Shown here piece after piece: positions 43,054-51,683 of a DNA stretch of 64,000 nt. The DNA comes from Streptomyces sp. CB00316 (GTDB taxonomy: Bacteria; Actinomycetota; Actinomycetes; Streptomycetales; Streptomycetaceae). Each line of letters opens with the position of its first letter. The first letter of the stretch is position 1. The stretch covers positions 728,870 to 792,869 of the forward strand of contig NZ_LIXI01000005.1 in NCBI RefSeq assembly GCF_001905595.1, in the 5' to 3' direction. The notes under the pieces were generated by a model. That model saw nothing but the letters and a program-made list of their open reading frames with translations. It did no database searches and was not told the origin of the DNA. Position numbers and translations under genes: made by a program.

Positions 43054-45381
43054 CTACCGGCCCACGATCACCCGGAGGTCCGCGGCATTGGCCTCGGTGA
43101 CCTTCCACAGCTCCTGCTGGCGGCCGTGCACATCGGCGACGGACGCCGCGTGGTCGGCCAGCAGCGCGGTCGCCCGTTCCGTGAGGCGGGCGCCGAGGTG
43201 GCGGTCGTGGACGGAGATGCCCCACTCGGGTCGCTCGATGTCGGCCAGGAAGTAGGCCATCTTGGGATGCGAGATCAGGCTGATGATCGGCGTGCCGCAG
43301 CCGAACGGGATCATCCCCGCGTGTCCCCGCATGCCGATGACCAGCTTCGTCCGGGCGTAGACGTCACGTATGGAGTCGTTGTCGAAGTCGTACATCGGGA
43401 TGACCGGCAGCGAGATGCCGTGCTCGCGCCGCAGGTCGAACGCGATCCGCTCGTCGTCCAGCGAGTGCGCCACACACTTCACCTCGGCCTGCTCGCCGAG
43501 CGCGGTGATCGCGGTGGCCATCTCGCCGAGGAAGTGCCCGTAGTCATGGCCGAAGCGCAGGCCGGCCCGGTCGTAGGCGGCGTTGACCAGGATGGTGTTC
43601 TCGCGCTCGGCCGGATCGCGCCAGCCGTCGACCAGCTGCCGGGTGACTGTGGTCGGGCAGGGCTGGAAGCGGACCTTGTCCTGGAGCTCCGGCGGCAGCA
43701 GCTCCCGGACCTTCTCGATCGAGCCGTGGTTGCGCAGCCCGAAGAAGGCGGAGGTCTCCACCAGCTTGCGCAGGCTGGACAGGAACCGCGTGCGACCGTG
43801 TCCGTACGCCTGGCCGTCGAAGGCGTTGAAGCCGACCGCGTACACCATGACGGGGACGTCGATCCGCCCGAGCAGCTCGTCGGAGACGTTCCACTGCCAG
43901 CCGCTGTTGCCGTTCGGCGCGGTGTCGGGGATGAAGAGTCCGCCGCCGCCGATGACCAGACCCCGCCGGGCGTTGACCCGCTCCAGGGCCGCCTCGTCGA
44001 AGAGCCGGTGGGCGTGGACCGAGTGCCAGCGGTCGGGTCCGGTGTCCTGGCCGAAGGCCAGCCGTACGCTCTCGGGCAGCAGTTTGTCGCCCGCGTTGCC
44101 CTGGCGCTCCATGTAGAAGGCGACATGGGCGAGCTGCCCGGAGGCGGGGCCCTCGACGGGCGGGGTGAGGCCTGTGGTGCGCAGGTGCATCAACCGGTTC
44201 GCCCGGTGCGTCGGGTCGACGCCGAGCCCCTGGAGCGCGAGGCGGGACGCGCCCTCGTCGTCGCCGTGGATCCAGGCGATCTGGGCGAGCCGTCCGTAGG
44301 CGGTCGCGGCCCGGTTGGGCGCGGAGGCCGCCAGCAGCAACTGGGCACGGGCCTCCTCGTACCGGGACACGCTCATCAGGGCGTGCCCGAGGACCTCGTG
44401 CGGCCAGGACTCCTCGACCGGGATGCGCAGCGGGGAGAGCAGGTCGACGGCCTCCTGGTACTCGCCGGCCAGGATGTGGGCGGCGGCCACCTTGCGGGCG
44501 CTCTCCACGTCGGCAGTGCGCCTGACGTGGGGGGTGCCGTAGTGGACCAGCAGGTCGTGGTGCTTGGTGCCGCCTGCCGCGAGGTAGGCGGCGTGGAACT
44601 CGGCGTCGGACAGGTTGTACTCGTGCCAGCGGGCCTCGGCCGCGGAGTAGCCGGCCTCACCGCCCTGCCAGGGCTTGTGGCGGCCCGTGAAGTGCAGGAT
44701 CGCCGTTTCGTCGGGTACCGGGAGGTCGCCGGAGAGCCGCCGCTTGACGAAGTTGTAGCGGGCGTCCAGATGGACGAAGTCGCCGTCCAGCACGGCGTTC
44801 AGAATGCCCTGGTCGTGCTTGTCCAGCTCGTACGAACCGGCCCGGCCGACCCTGTCCAGCTCGGCGCAGAAGGCGTCGGTCAGGTACTCGCGCTGGATGA
44901 CCAGCAGCCCGCTGTTCAGCTTGTGCTGGCCGTAGAAGAACTGCGGGACGGCGGCCAGGCCCTCGCGCAGCCGCAGCAGCTCGCCCAGGTCGTCCAGGAC
45001 GACCATGTCGGTGTCCAGGGTGATCACGGTGTCGTAGTCGCGGACCCGGAACACATCGAGGATGAAGTAGGCCTTGCGCACCAGGTAGTTGTCCTGGTCG
45101 CCCTTGGCGTACGAGTCGTAGTGGTCGGCGTCCACCCGGCGGAAGTCGGTGCGCGGGTGCAGGGCGCGTATCTTCGCGACGGAGGCGGGACGCAGGCCGT
45201 CGTGCAGGACGAGGAAGTCCTCGCAGACGTTCGGGTTGGACAGGGCGAGGCTGCGCAGCAGGGTCAGAAAGCCGGGTAGGTAGTTCTCGTCCACGAAGCT
45301 GGCGAAGGCGATGCGGCGCTTCCCGGTCAGCGCGTTCGCGGGCGCCACGGGGGCGGCGGTGGAGGTGGTGGGCATCGTCAT
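43054..45381 (-). CDS. GT8-like glycosyltransferase / TPR / polysaccharide pyruvyltransferase fusion
   Basis: Protein of 775 residues in three parts. Residues 1-290 are a GT8-type GT-A domain (RRIAFASFVDENYLPGFLTLLRSL, DXD in TLDTDMVVLDDL, HFTGRHKPWQ). Residues about 300-410 are a TPR-like helical bridge (AAAHILAGEYQEAVDLLSPL, GRLAQIAWIHGDDEGASRLALQGL). Residues about 425-775 are a pyruvyltransferase (CsaB/WcaK-like) domain with GNAGDKLLP, VIGGGGLF, and MRGHAGMIPFGCGTPIISL. It could add a sugar and ketal pyruvate to the same polymer. The ATG overlaps the upstream gene stop (ATGA). Confidence 0.85.
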   Translation of the reverse strand: MTMPTTSTAAPVAPANALTGKRRIAFASFVDENYLPGFLTLLRSLALSNPNVCEDFLVLHDGLRPASVAKIRALHPRTDFRRVDADHYDSYAKGDQDNYLVRKAYFILDVFRVRDYDTVITLDTDMVVLDDLGELLRLREGLAAVPQFFYGQHKLNSGLLVIQREYLTDAFCAELDRVGRAGSYELDKHDQGILNAVLDGDFVHLDARYNFVKRRLSGDLPVPDETAILHFTGRHKPWQGGEAGYSAAEARWHEYNLSDAEFHAAYLAAGGTKHHDLLVHYGTPHVRRTADVESARKVAAAHILAGEYQEAVDLLSPLRIPVEESWPHEVLGHALMSVSRYEEARAQLLLAASAPNRAATAYGRLAQIAWIHGDDEGASRLALQGLGVDPTHRANRLMHLRTTGLTPPVEGPASGQLAHVAFYMERQGNAGDKLLPESVRLAFGQDTGPDRWHSVHAHRLFDEAALERVNARRGLVIGGGGLFIPDTAPNGNSGWQWNVSDELLGRIDVPVMVYAVGFNAFDGQAYGHGRTRFLSSLRKLVETSAFFGLRNHGSIEKVRELLPPELQDKVRFQPCPTTVTRQLVDGWRDPAERENTILVNAAYDRAGLRFGHDYGHFLGEMATAITALGEQAEVKCVAHSLDDERIAFDLRREHGISLPVIPMYDFDNDSIRDVYARTKLVIGMRGHAGMIPFGCGTPIISLISHPKMAYFLADIERPEWGISVHDRHLGARLTERATALLADHAASVADVHGRQQELWKVTEANAADLRVIVGR

Positions 45382-46946
45382 CGCAGTCGGATCCTCGTGT
45401 CGGTGACGCTCTGGGCCCGTTCCATGACCCACGCCTTCTCGCTGGTGTACTCGTGCACGGACGTGATGGGCATCCGCATCGCCGCGGGCAGCCGGTAGGC
45501 GCCGCTCTCGTAGAAGTCGAAGCCGATCAGGTCGAGGCGAGGGCTCACGTCCAGGAAGTCCAGCAGCCAGAGCATGTTGAAGCCGCTGGTGGGGATCGAC
45601 GGCCACACATCCCGGCCGAGGCGCCCTATGCCGCGCACCGGCCAGCGCAGGGATTCGTCCCCCAGGTAGGTCTGCGCGCCCGGGACCAGCCGGTTGCGCA
45701 GCGAGTGCTTCCAGTCGCCGGAGATGCCGCCGAAGATCAGCCGGGTGTCCACGTGCTGGTCCCAGTTGAACCCGTGCTTGTGGATGCTGACGTGGATGTC
45801 CGTGCGCCGGCCAGTGGCCACCGGGTCGATCCGGTACGAGTTGAAGCGGACCACCAGGTCGTAGTCGTCGATCTCCTTGCCCAGCGAACTGTCGCCCACC
45901 CGCTGGGAGTTGGCGATCAGGCAGATCGACTTCCCGGCGATTCGGTTGCGGAACTCACCCAGGGTGAGCCACTGGACGCCGCCGAAGGTGGGGTCGTCGA
46001 CCGGTCCGCGCATCCGGGCCCTGCGCTGCTCCGCGTAGAGCGTGGTGAGGGCGGTGAGCTCGGCGAGGGCGGACGGGTCGCCGGGGCCCGCGGGCGCCCG
46101 GCCGGCCATGGGCGCGCTCCCGCTGCCCACGACACCGGCCTCCTCACGGAGGAGGCCGAGGTAGTGCGCGACCGTCTGCTGGATCTCGCGCACCGGGGCG
46201 TCGGCCGCGATCTGGCCGAGCAGCGTGCCGATCAGCAGCGGCCGGGCCTCGTCCCAAGCGCCCCGGGCGTGCAGCTCCAGGCCCTGTGCCCAGGAGTCGG
46301 TGGCGGAGCCGTCGGCGAACTCCCGGGCCTCGGGGCAGCCGACGGCGAGCCGCTGCACCAGCTCCGCCTGGAGCCGGGCGCCCTCGCGGAGCCCGGCCAG
46401 CTTGGAGGCAACGCCGAAGCCGTCCTCCTCGGTGAGTTCGAGGTAGCGCTCGAACGCGGCGACCGCGGCGCTCTCGGCGCCCATGGCCTCCAGCACACGG
46501 GCGCGCAGCCGCCAGCCGGCCCGAGAGCGCTTGCGCTGGGTGAGCACGGTGTCGGCGACCATCAGGGCGAGCTTCGTCTCGTCCTCGTAACCGCACTCCA
46601 GGGCCTTGTTCCCGACCGCGAGCAGCGGGTCCATCAGCGCGTCGCCGAGCAGCATCGCGGAGCTGGCCGACGCCTTGGCCGGGCGCCGCAGCAGCGGCAG
46701 CGGACTGGTGCCCGAGGTCGCCGGGACGGTCGCGGCATGGGTGGCGAGGAAGTTGCGGAGCGCCTCGGCCAGGGCGTTGCGCCGCCGGTCCAGGCTCGCG
46801 ACGAGCTTGGTGCTGTGCGCGGCACAGGCACTCAGGCAGGTCTCCAGGTCCACGGCGTCCACCCGGGCGGTGGCCACCGGCTCTCCGGAGGTTGTCGGAG
46901 CCTCCGCGTCACGTTGCCGTGGCCAGCGGGTGCGGGCTGTCGTCAT
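45378..46946 (-). CDS. GT29 (eukaryotic-type sialyltransferase)-like protein with helical N-terminal half
   Basis: Protein of 522 residues. Residues 1-310 are Ala/Leu-rich helices, probably TPR-like. Residues 338-522 carry the sialyltransferase motif set of family GT29. Motif L starts SICLIANS at about 340 and continues with GKEIDDYDLVVRFN. Motif S is PTSGFNMLWLLDF at 452-464, followed by IGFDF. The motif-VS-like His-Glu lies in HEYTSEK at 498-504. It would transfer a CMP-activated nonulosonic acid. The ATG at 46946 has GGAG upstream. It is the first gene of the two-gene unit with the pyruvyltransferase fusion. Confidence 0.8.
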   Translation of the reverse strand: MTTARTRWPRQRDAEAPTTSGEPVATARVDAVDLETCLSACAAHSTKLVASLDRRRNALAEALRNFLATHAATVPATSGTSPLPLLRRPAKASASSAMLLGDALMDPLLAVGNKALECGYEDETKLALMVADTVLTQRKRSRAGWRLRARVLEAMGAESAAVAAFERYLELTEEDGFGVASKLAGLREGARLQAELVQRLAVGCPEAREFADGSATDSWAQGLELHARGAWDEARPLLIGTLLGQIAADAPVREIQQTVAHYLGLLREEAGVVGSGSAPMAGRAPAGPGDPSALAELTALTTLYAEQRRARMRGPVDDPTFGGVQWLTLGEFRNRIAGKSICLIANSQRVGDSSLGKEIDDYDLVVRFNSYRIDPVATGRRTDIHVSIHKHGFNWDQHVDTRLIFGGISGDWKHSLRNRLVPGAQTYLGDESLRWPVRGIGRLGRDVWPSIPTSGFNMLWLLDFLDVSPRLDLIGFDFYESGAYRLPAAMRMPITSVHEYTSEKAWVMERAQSVTDTRIRLR

Positions 46947-47196
46947 GGCGCTCCAAGCGTCTGGTGCCCGTGGGGGGAGGGGGCTTCGGTCTCGCGCGGG
47001 GGCGGGGCTCCATCCGGGGTGACCCGGAGTGAGGTTCCGCGCAGTGATTGTCGGTTCTGCGTCACCGTAGGAAACCTGGACGACCGAAGGATGAACTCCC
47101 TCTGTCGGGCCGGGAAACGGCGCGCTTCCCGGGCGTTCCGCACCCCTCGTCAGCTCTACGCTGGCGCGGCACGACGGCTGGGAGAGGGGAGCGGCT

Positions 47197-48363
47197 TTGA
47201 CCACCACACCGCAGGAGACGAGGACGGCGGCCCTGCCCGCCCCACCTGCCCGCGGCCCGAACGGCCCCGGGCCCGGGAAGCGGCCGCGTACGGCGGTGCC
47301 CCGGCCGAAGTTCCGGCTGCGCGCCCTGGACGGGCTACGGCTGCTCGCCGCGCTGATGGTGGCCGGTTACCACTACGGGGGCCGCGGCGGTGAGATCACC
47401 GAGGCCTGGGGCAGTTCGCCCGCCGTGCAGTTCCCCACGGCCCACGGCTGGCTGGCTTACGGCTGCCTCGGGGTGCAGATCTTCTTCGTGATCAGCGGCT
47501 TCGTGATCTGCATGAGTGGATGGGGGCGCACCCCGCTCGCGTTCTTCGCCTCGCGCGCCTCGCGGCTGCTGCCGGCGTACTGGGCGGCGGTCGTGCTGGT
47601 CACCGTGGTGTTCGCGCTGCCGGTGGTCGGTTACGAGGCGGTCTCCCCCAGCGACGCGCTGCTGAACCTGACACTGCTGCAGCAGCCGTTGGGCGTCGAC
47701 CGGGTGCTGGGGGTGTGCTGGACGCTGTGGGCCGAGGTCCGGTTCTACGCGCTGTTCGCCCTGTGCGTGGTGCTGCCGGGGGTGAACCGGCGCCGGGTGG
47801 TGCTGTTCTGCGCCGGGTGGACGCTGGCGGCGGCGCTCGCGCGGGCCTCGGGGGAACCCTTCCTCGACGTGCTGCTGATGCCGCGGCACGCCCCGTACTT
47901 CATCGGCGGCATCGGGCTCTACCTGGTCCACCGGGACCGCCGCGACGGGCTGGCCTGGGGCATCGTCGCGGTCAGCTGGCTGCTGGGCCAGCACTACGCG
48001 GTGGCCGAGCTGTGGCGCCCGGGCGGCCCGGGCGCTTTCTCCGACCGTTCGTCGGGGGTGATCATCCTGATCGTCACGGCCGGGTTCGCCGCCGTCGCGG
48101 CCGTCGCGCTGGGCGCCCTGAACCGGATCGACTGGCCGTGGCTGACGGTTGCCGGAGCGCTCACCTACCCGTTCTACCTGGTCCACGAGCACCTGGGCTG
48201 GGTCGTGGTGGGTGGCCTGCACCAAGGCCTGGGCGTGCCGTCGTGGGCCACGTTCACGCTGACCGTGGCGGCGATGCTGGGGCTGGCGTGGTTGCTGCAC
48301 CGGTATGTGGAACAACGCTTCACGCCGCTGCTGCGGAAGACCTTGACGGCTGGCCGCCGATGA
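47197..48363 (+). CDS. Membrane acyltransferase (acyltransferase 3 / OafA type)
   Basis: Protein of 388 residues with about ten hydrophobic segments. The family motif RLRALDGLRLLAALMVAGYHYGG carries the catalytic His, and FFVISGFVICMSGWG and RASRLLPAYWAAV follow. It probably O-acetylates the surface polymer made by the neighbouring locus. A TTG start with GAGGGGAGC upstream; divergent from the GT29-like gene (250 bases between starts, no other feature seen). Confidence 0.9.
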   Translation: MTTTPQETRTAALPAPPARGPNGPGPGKRPRTAVPRPKFRLRALDGLRLLAALMVAGYHYGGRGGEITEAWGSSPAVQFPTAHGWLAYGCLGVQIFFVISGFVICMSGWGRTPLAFFASRASRLLPAYWAAVVLVTVVFALPVVGYEAVSPSDALLNLTLLQQPLGVDRVLGVCWTLWAEVRFYALFALCVVLPGVNRRRVVLFCAGWTLAAALARASGEPFLDVLLMPRHAPYFIGGIGLYLVHRDRRDGLAWGIVAVSWLLGQHYAVAELWRPGGPGAFSDRSSGVIILIVTAGFAAVAAVALGALNRIDWPWLTVAGALTYPFYLVHEHLGWVVVGGLHQGLGVPSWATFTLTVAAMLGLAWLLHRYVEQRFTPLLRKTLTAGRR

Positions 48364-48481
48364 CGAGCCGCCGCCGATGGGCCTCTGGCGAGGGGCGCCG
48401 ACGGCTCGGCGCCGACGACAGGTCGCCGACAGCGGGCCACCGAGGGCGACGGCACGTCAGGTGGCGTGAACGCCGAGCCTT

Positions 48482-49141
48482 CTAGACGCTGCTGAGCGAG
48501 AGCTTCGCCGCGAACCCCAGGAACAGCACGCCCGCCGCCGAGGTCGCCCCCGCCGAGAGCCTCTTGCGGCGACGGAAGGCGGCGGCCAGGCGGGTGCCGC
48601 CGAATATCAGCGCCGAGAGGTACAGGAAGCTGGCGAGCTGGAGCAGCGTGCCCAGCAGCAGGAACGACAGCGCCGGGTAGGCGTACCCGGGGTCCACGAA
48701 CTGCACGAAGAACGAGATCAGGAACAGGATCGCCTTCGGGTTGATCAGGCTCACCACCAGCGCCCGCCGGTAAGGGTTCTCCGCCCCCGCGGCGGGAGTC
48801 TCGGCCGCCTCCGCCAGTTCGGCGGTGCGCTGGTGCCGCTCGCGCCACAGGGACACCGCCGCCCGCAGCATGCCGATCGCCAGCCAGGTCAGATAGCCGG
48901 CGCCCGCGTACTTGACGAGGGCGAACAGCAGGGGCGTGGTCTGAAGCAGGGACGCGGCGCCGAGCGCGGAGAGCGTCATCAGGACGGCGTCCCCGGTCCA
49001 GACGCCCGCGGCGGCCTTGTACCCGGTGCGTACACCGCGCCGGGCGGCGACGGAGAGCACGTACAGCGAGTTCGGGCCCGGCAGGAGAACGATCAGCAGC
49101 AGGCCCGCGAGGTAGGTCGGAAGGTCGGTGACACCCAGCAT
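48482..49141 (-). CDS. LysE/RhtB-family exporter (LeuE-like)
   Basis: Protein of 219 residues with six hydrophobic segments and the family pattern LLLIVLLPGPNSLYVLSVAARRG at the N-terminus, then NPKAILFLISFFVQFV. Exports amino acids such as leucine; the substrate is uncertain. The ATG at 49141 gives the N-terminus MLGVTDLPTYLAG seen in LeuE relatives; an ATG at 49159 is also in frame. Confidence 0.88.
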   Translation of the reverse strand: MLGVTDLPTYLAGLLLIVLLPGPNSLYVLSVAARRGVRTGYKAAAGVWTGDAVLMTLSALGAASLLQTTPLLFALVKYAGAGYLTWLAIGMLRAAVSLWRERHQRTAELAEAAETPAAGAENPYRRALVVSLINPKAILFLISFFVQFVDPGYAYPALSFLLLGTLLQLASFLYLSALIFGGTRLAAAFRRRKRLSAGATSAAGVLFLGFAAKLSLSSV

Positions 49142-49287
49142 GGACGGAGTTTCGCACATCCGTACGCCACCTCGCCCAGCCGTCTCGTCGTGACCTTTCG
49201 GCCGTCCTGCCGTGACCTGGGGCCACTAGCGTCGTGCGCAGGATTCGACCACCGGGCACGACGGGCATCCCGTCAGGGGAAGCACCG

Positions 49288-50340
49288 GTGACGCATCGGA
49301 TCTATCGGACGGCGGGCGGCCGGACACGGCCTGGGGGGATGGCGGGGATGGCGGACAGCAACGTGGGTGCGGCGAGCGGCGCGTACGGGATTGAGGGCGG
49401 CGGCAGGCGCTCCGGGCGGGCGGCCACCGTGGCCGCCGCCGGGGTGCTCGCGATGGCCACCCTGGCGGTGGGGTGCGGGCCGCAGGACCCCGGAGCGGAC
49501 GCACTGCGACAGCCGTCGGCCCGGGCGACCACCGCACCGCCCGCGCCCTCGCCCACCGACGACGGGAGGGGTGCGACCGGGGGCGCCACCCACGTACCGG
49601 CCGCCACCACCCCGCCCGCGAGCCCGTCGGCTCCGCCCCCGCCCACGGAACCGGTCACCACGCCACCGCCCACGCCCTCCTCCCCCGCGCCCAGCACCGC
49701 CCCCACTCCCCGGGTCCTCCTGCGGGCCGGCTCCGAGGGGGCGCAAGTACGCGAGCTCCAGGCCAGATTGCGGCAGATCGGGCATTTCGGGCGCACCCCC
49801 ACCGGCTACTACGGCACGGTCACCGCCGAGGCCGTCCGGTCCTTCCAGGTCAAGCGGGGCACGGAGGCGACCGGCTCCACCGACGCGGTCACCTGGCGGA
49901 AGCTGCTGGCCATGACCCGTACGCCGACGGCCGACGAGTTGGACCCGCCGACCGAGCGGCCAGTCGCCAAGCCGGACAAGCGGTGCCTGACCGGCCGGGT
50001 GCTCTGCATCAGCAAGGAGAGCCGGACCCTGGCGTGGATGATCGACGGCCGCGTCGTCTCCGCGATGGACGTGCGCTTCGGCTCGGAGTACACGCCCACC
50101 AGGGAGGGCGAGTTCCCGGTGTACTGGAAGTCCCGGGACCATGTGTCGACGCTGTACGACACGCCGATGCCGTACGCCCTGTTCTTCAGCGGTGGCCAGG
50201 CCGTGCACTACTCCGCCGACTTCGCGGCCAACGGCTACGGCGGCGCCTCGCACGGCTGCGTGAACGTCCGGGACAAGGCGAAGGTCGCGGCCCTCTTCGA
50301 CCAGGTGAAGAACGGCGACAAGGTCGTCATCTACTGGTGA
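49288..50340 (+). CDS. Lipoprotein L,D-transpeptidase with peptidoglycan-binding domain
   Basis: Protein of 350 residues with a lipobox LAVGC (Cys63 from this start), a long Pro/Thr-rich spacer of about 75 residues, a PG_binding_1 domain (SEGAQVRELQARLRQIGHFG), and a YkuD domain ending with VHYSADF ... ASHGCVNVRD that contains the full His and SHGC catalytic set. The GTG at 49288 has AGGGGAA upstream but leaves an unusually long n-region; ATG 49339 or 49348 are alternatives. Forms 3-3 peptidoglycan crosslinks or anchors proteins. Confidence 0.9.
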   Translation: MTHRIYRTAGGRTRPGGMAGMADSNVGAASGAYGIEGGGRRSGRAATVAAAGVLAMATLAVGCGPQDPGADALRQPSARATTAPPAPSPTDDGRGATGGATHVPAATTPPASPSAPPPPTEPVTTPPPTPSSPAPSTAPTPRVLLRAGSEGAQVRELQARLRQIGHFGRTPTGYYGTVTAEAVRSFQVKRGTEATGSTDAVTWRKLLAMTRTPTADELDPPTERPVAKPDKRCLTGRVLCISKESRTLAWMIDGRVVSAMDVRFGSEYTPTREGEFPVYWKSRDHVSTLYDTPMPYALFFSGGQAVHYSADFAANGYGGASHGCVNVRDKAKVAALFDQVKNGDKVVIYW

Positions 50341-50370
50341 GGCCGGGTGCGGGACCTTCGGGTGGGAGAG

Positions 50371-50409
50371 GGCGCGGGCGGGACCGGGGGAACGTGTCCC
50401 GCCCGCGCC
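50371..50409. terminator. Hairpin terminator
   Basis: A perfect 13-bp stem (50371-50383 with 50397-50409) lies 31 bases after the transpeptidase stop. Confidence 0.78.
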
Positions 50410-50552
50410 GATGCGCTGAGCCGAAGGTACGGGGGGAACCCCGGCTCGTCGCGCTGCCGATGACCAGTCGGCTCACTCTGTACTGCGCCCGGCGCCCGAA
50501 AAACGTCACACTTGTCGGCGGCGCACCTTTACGCGGACGGAAAAGGCGCAGG

Positions 50553-51683
50553 TCAGCGGGTGAGTACGGCGGCCGGGGCGGTCGGAGCGGGGGTCGCCGG
50601 CCGTAGCGGAACCGCGGCCTCCGCCCGTACGCCGACATCGGACCGGCGCTCACCGTCCGGGGCGGGCGGGGCGGGCTCGAAGGAGACGGGCGGCAGCGAG
50701 CCGCCGTCGCCCGGTCCGTCGTCGTCCCCACCGCCGCCGGAGGAGCCCCCGCCGTCGGACCCGCCGGAGCCGCCCCCGCCGAGGAGCCGGTCGCAGAAGC
50801 GCTTCAGGTTCTCCTCACCCTTGGCCAGCTGGATCAGGTGGCGCCGGCTCCGCTCGTCGAGGGCGCCGTCACGGAAGGCCTTGCAGGCCTTGGTCGACTT
50901 CTCGTGCCAGTTGCCGTCCTGGTCGCCCTGGCCGCCGGCGCCACCGGGGCGGTCATCGCGTCCCGCCGGATCCTTGGAGGCGTCCTCGCGCCCGGCCCCG
51001 CCGCCCGATTCGCCTGATCCGCCGGAACCCTCCGGTCCGCCCGGACGGTTCCGGCCGCCGGTGCGGTCATCGTCCGGTTCGGGTACGGTTCCGCCGGGCT
51101 CGACTCCCGTCGGCTCCTCGGACGCGCCGGGCCGCCTGCTCCCGGGCGAGGAGACCGGTGCGGGGTCGTCGGGCGGGGAGGGCAGGGCCTCGGCGGACGG
51201 GCCGTCGGCGGGCAGCCCGGACCCCAGGGGTTCCGGGGTCGCCGCGGATACGGAGGCTGCGGGCGCGGGCGAGCCCAGACCGCCGAAGGGGCCCGGGAAG
51301 ACCCCCGTACCGGCGGCGACCGCCACCCCGCCGAGCGCGCACCCCGCGAGCGATACGGCCAGGCCGAAGCGGACCGGGCGGCTCCAGCGCGGGCGGCGCA
51401 GAGGCGCGGCGGGGGCGGCGGCGATGCGGACGGAGCGCAGCGTGCCGCGCTGCCCGGGGAGTGCGCCGCCGGCGCGGGTGGCCTGCCGGAACGCGGTGAG
51501 CACCGCGTCCTCGCCCGGGAGTTCACCCGCCGGGGTACGGCGGGCGGCACGGGCCGCGCCGAGTGCTTCGGCGAGCCGGAGGGCGTCGTCACGGGCCTGG
51601 TCGCCGAGGGGTACGACCGGCTCGCCGCGGAGCAGTCTCTCCGCCGCGTCCTTGTCGAGCCACTCGTAGTGCTCGTCGGCCAT
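50553..51683 (-). CDS. Putative anti-sigma membrane protein, Gly/Pro-rich
   Basis: Protein of 376 residues. The N-terminal cytoplasmic part of about 100 residues is charged (YEWLDKDAAERLLRGEP ... GEDAVLTAFRQAT). One membrane helix follows (about 108-130, VRFGLAVSLAGCALGGVAVAAGTGV), then a low-complexity Pro/Ser/Gly linker of 130 residues and an extracytoplasmic segment HEKSTKACKAFRDGALDERSRRHLIQLA with a Cys pair (Cys in KACK and RFCDRL). The ATG overlaps the sigma-factor stop, typical of anti-sigma genes. No classic zinc anti-sigma motif (HxxxCxxC) is seen. Confidence 0.75.
   Translation of the reverse strand: MADEHYEWLDKDAAERLLRGEPVVPLGDQARDDALRLAEALGAARAARRTPAGELPGEDAVLTAFRQATRAGGALPGQRGTLRSVRIAAAPAAPLRRPRWSRPVRFGLAVSLAGCALGGVAVAAGTGVFPGPFGGLGSPAPAASVSAATPEPLGSGLPADGPSAEALPSPPDDPAPVSSPGSRRPGASEEPTGVEPGGTVPEPDDDRTGGRNRPGGPEGSGGSGESGGGAGREDASKDPAGRDDRPGGAGGQGDQDGNWHEKSTKACKAFRDGALDERSRRHLIQLAKGEENLKRFCDRLLGGGGSGGSDGGGSSGGGGDDDGPGDGGSLPPVSFEPAPPAPDGERRSDVGVRAEAAVPLRPATPAPTAPAAVLTR

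Noticed and set aside
42910..45279. Open frame of 789 codons on the plus strand opposite the GT8-pyruvyltransferase fusion
   Set aside because: Begins inside the neighbouring gene and terminator; product lacks any domain, while the minus strand has DXD and pyruvyltransferase motifs.
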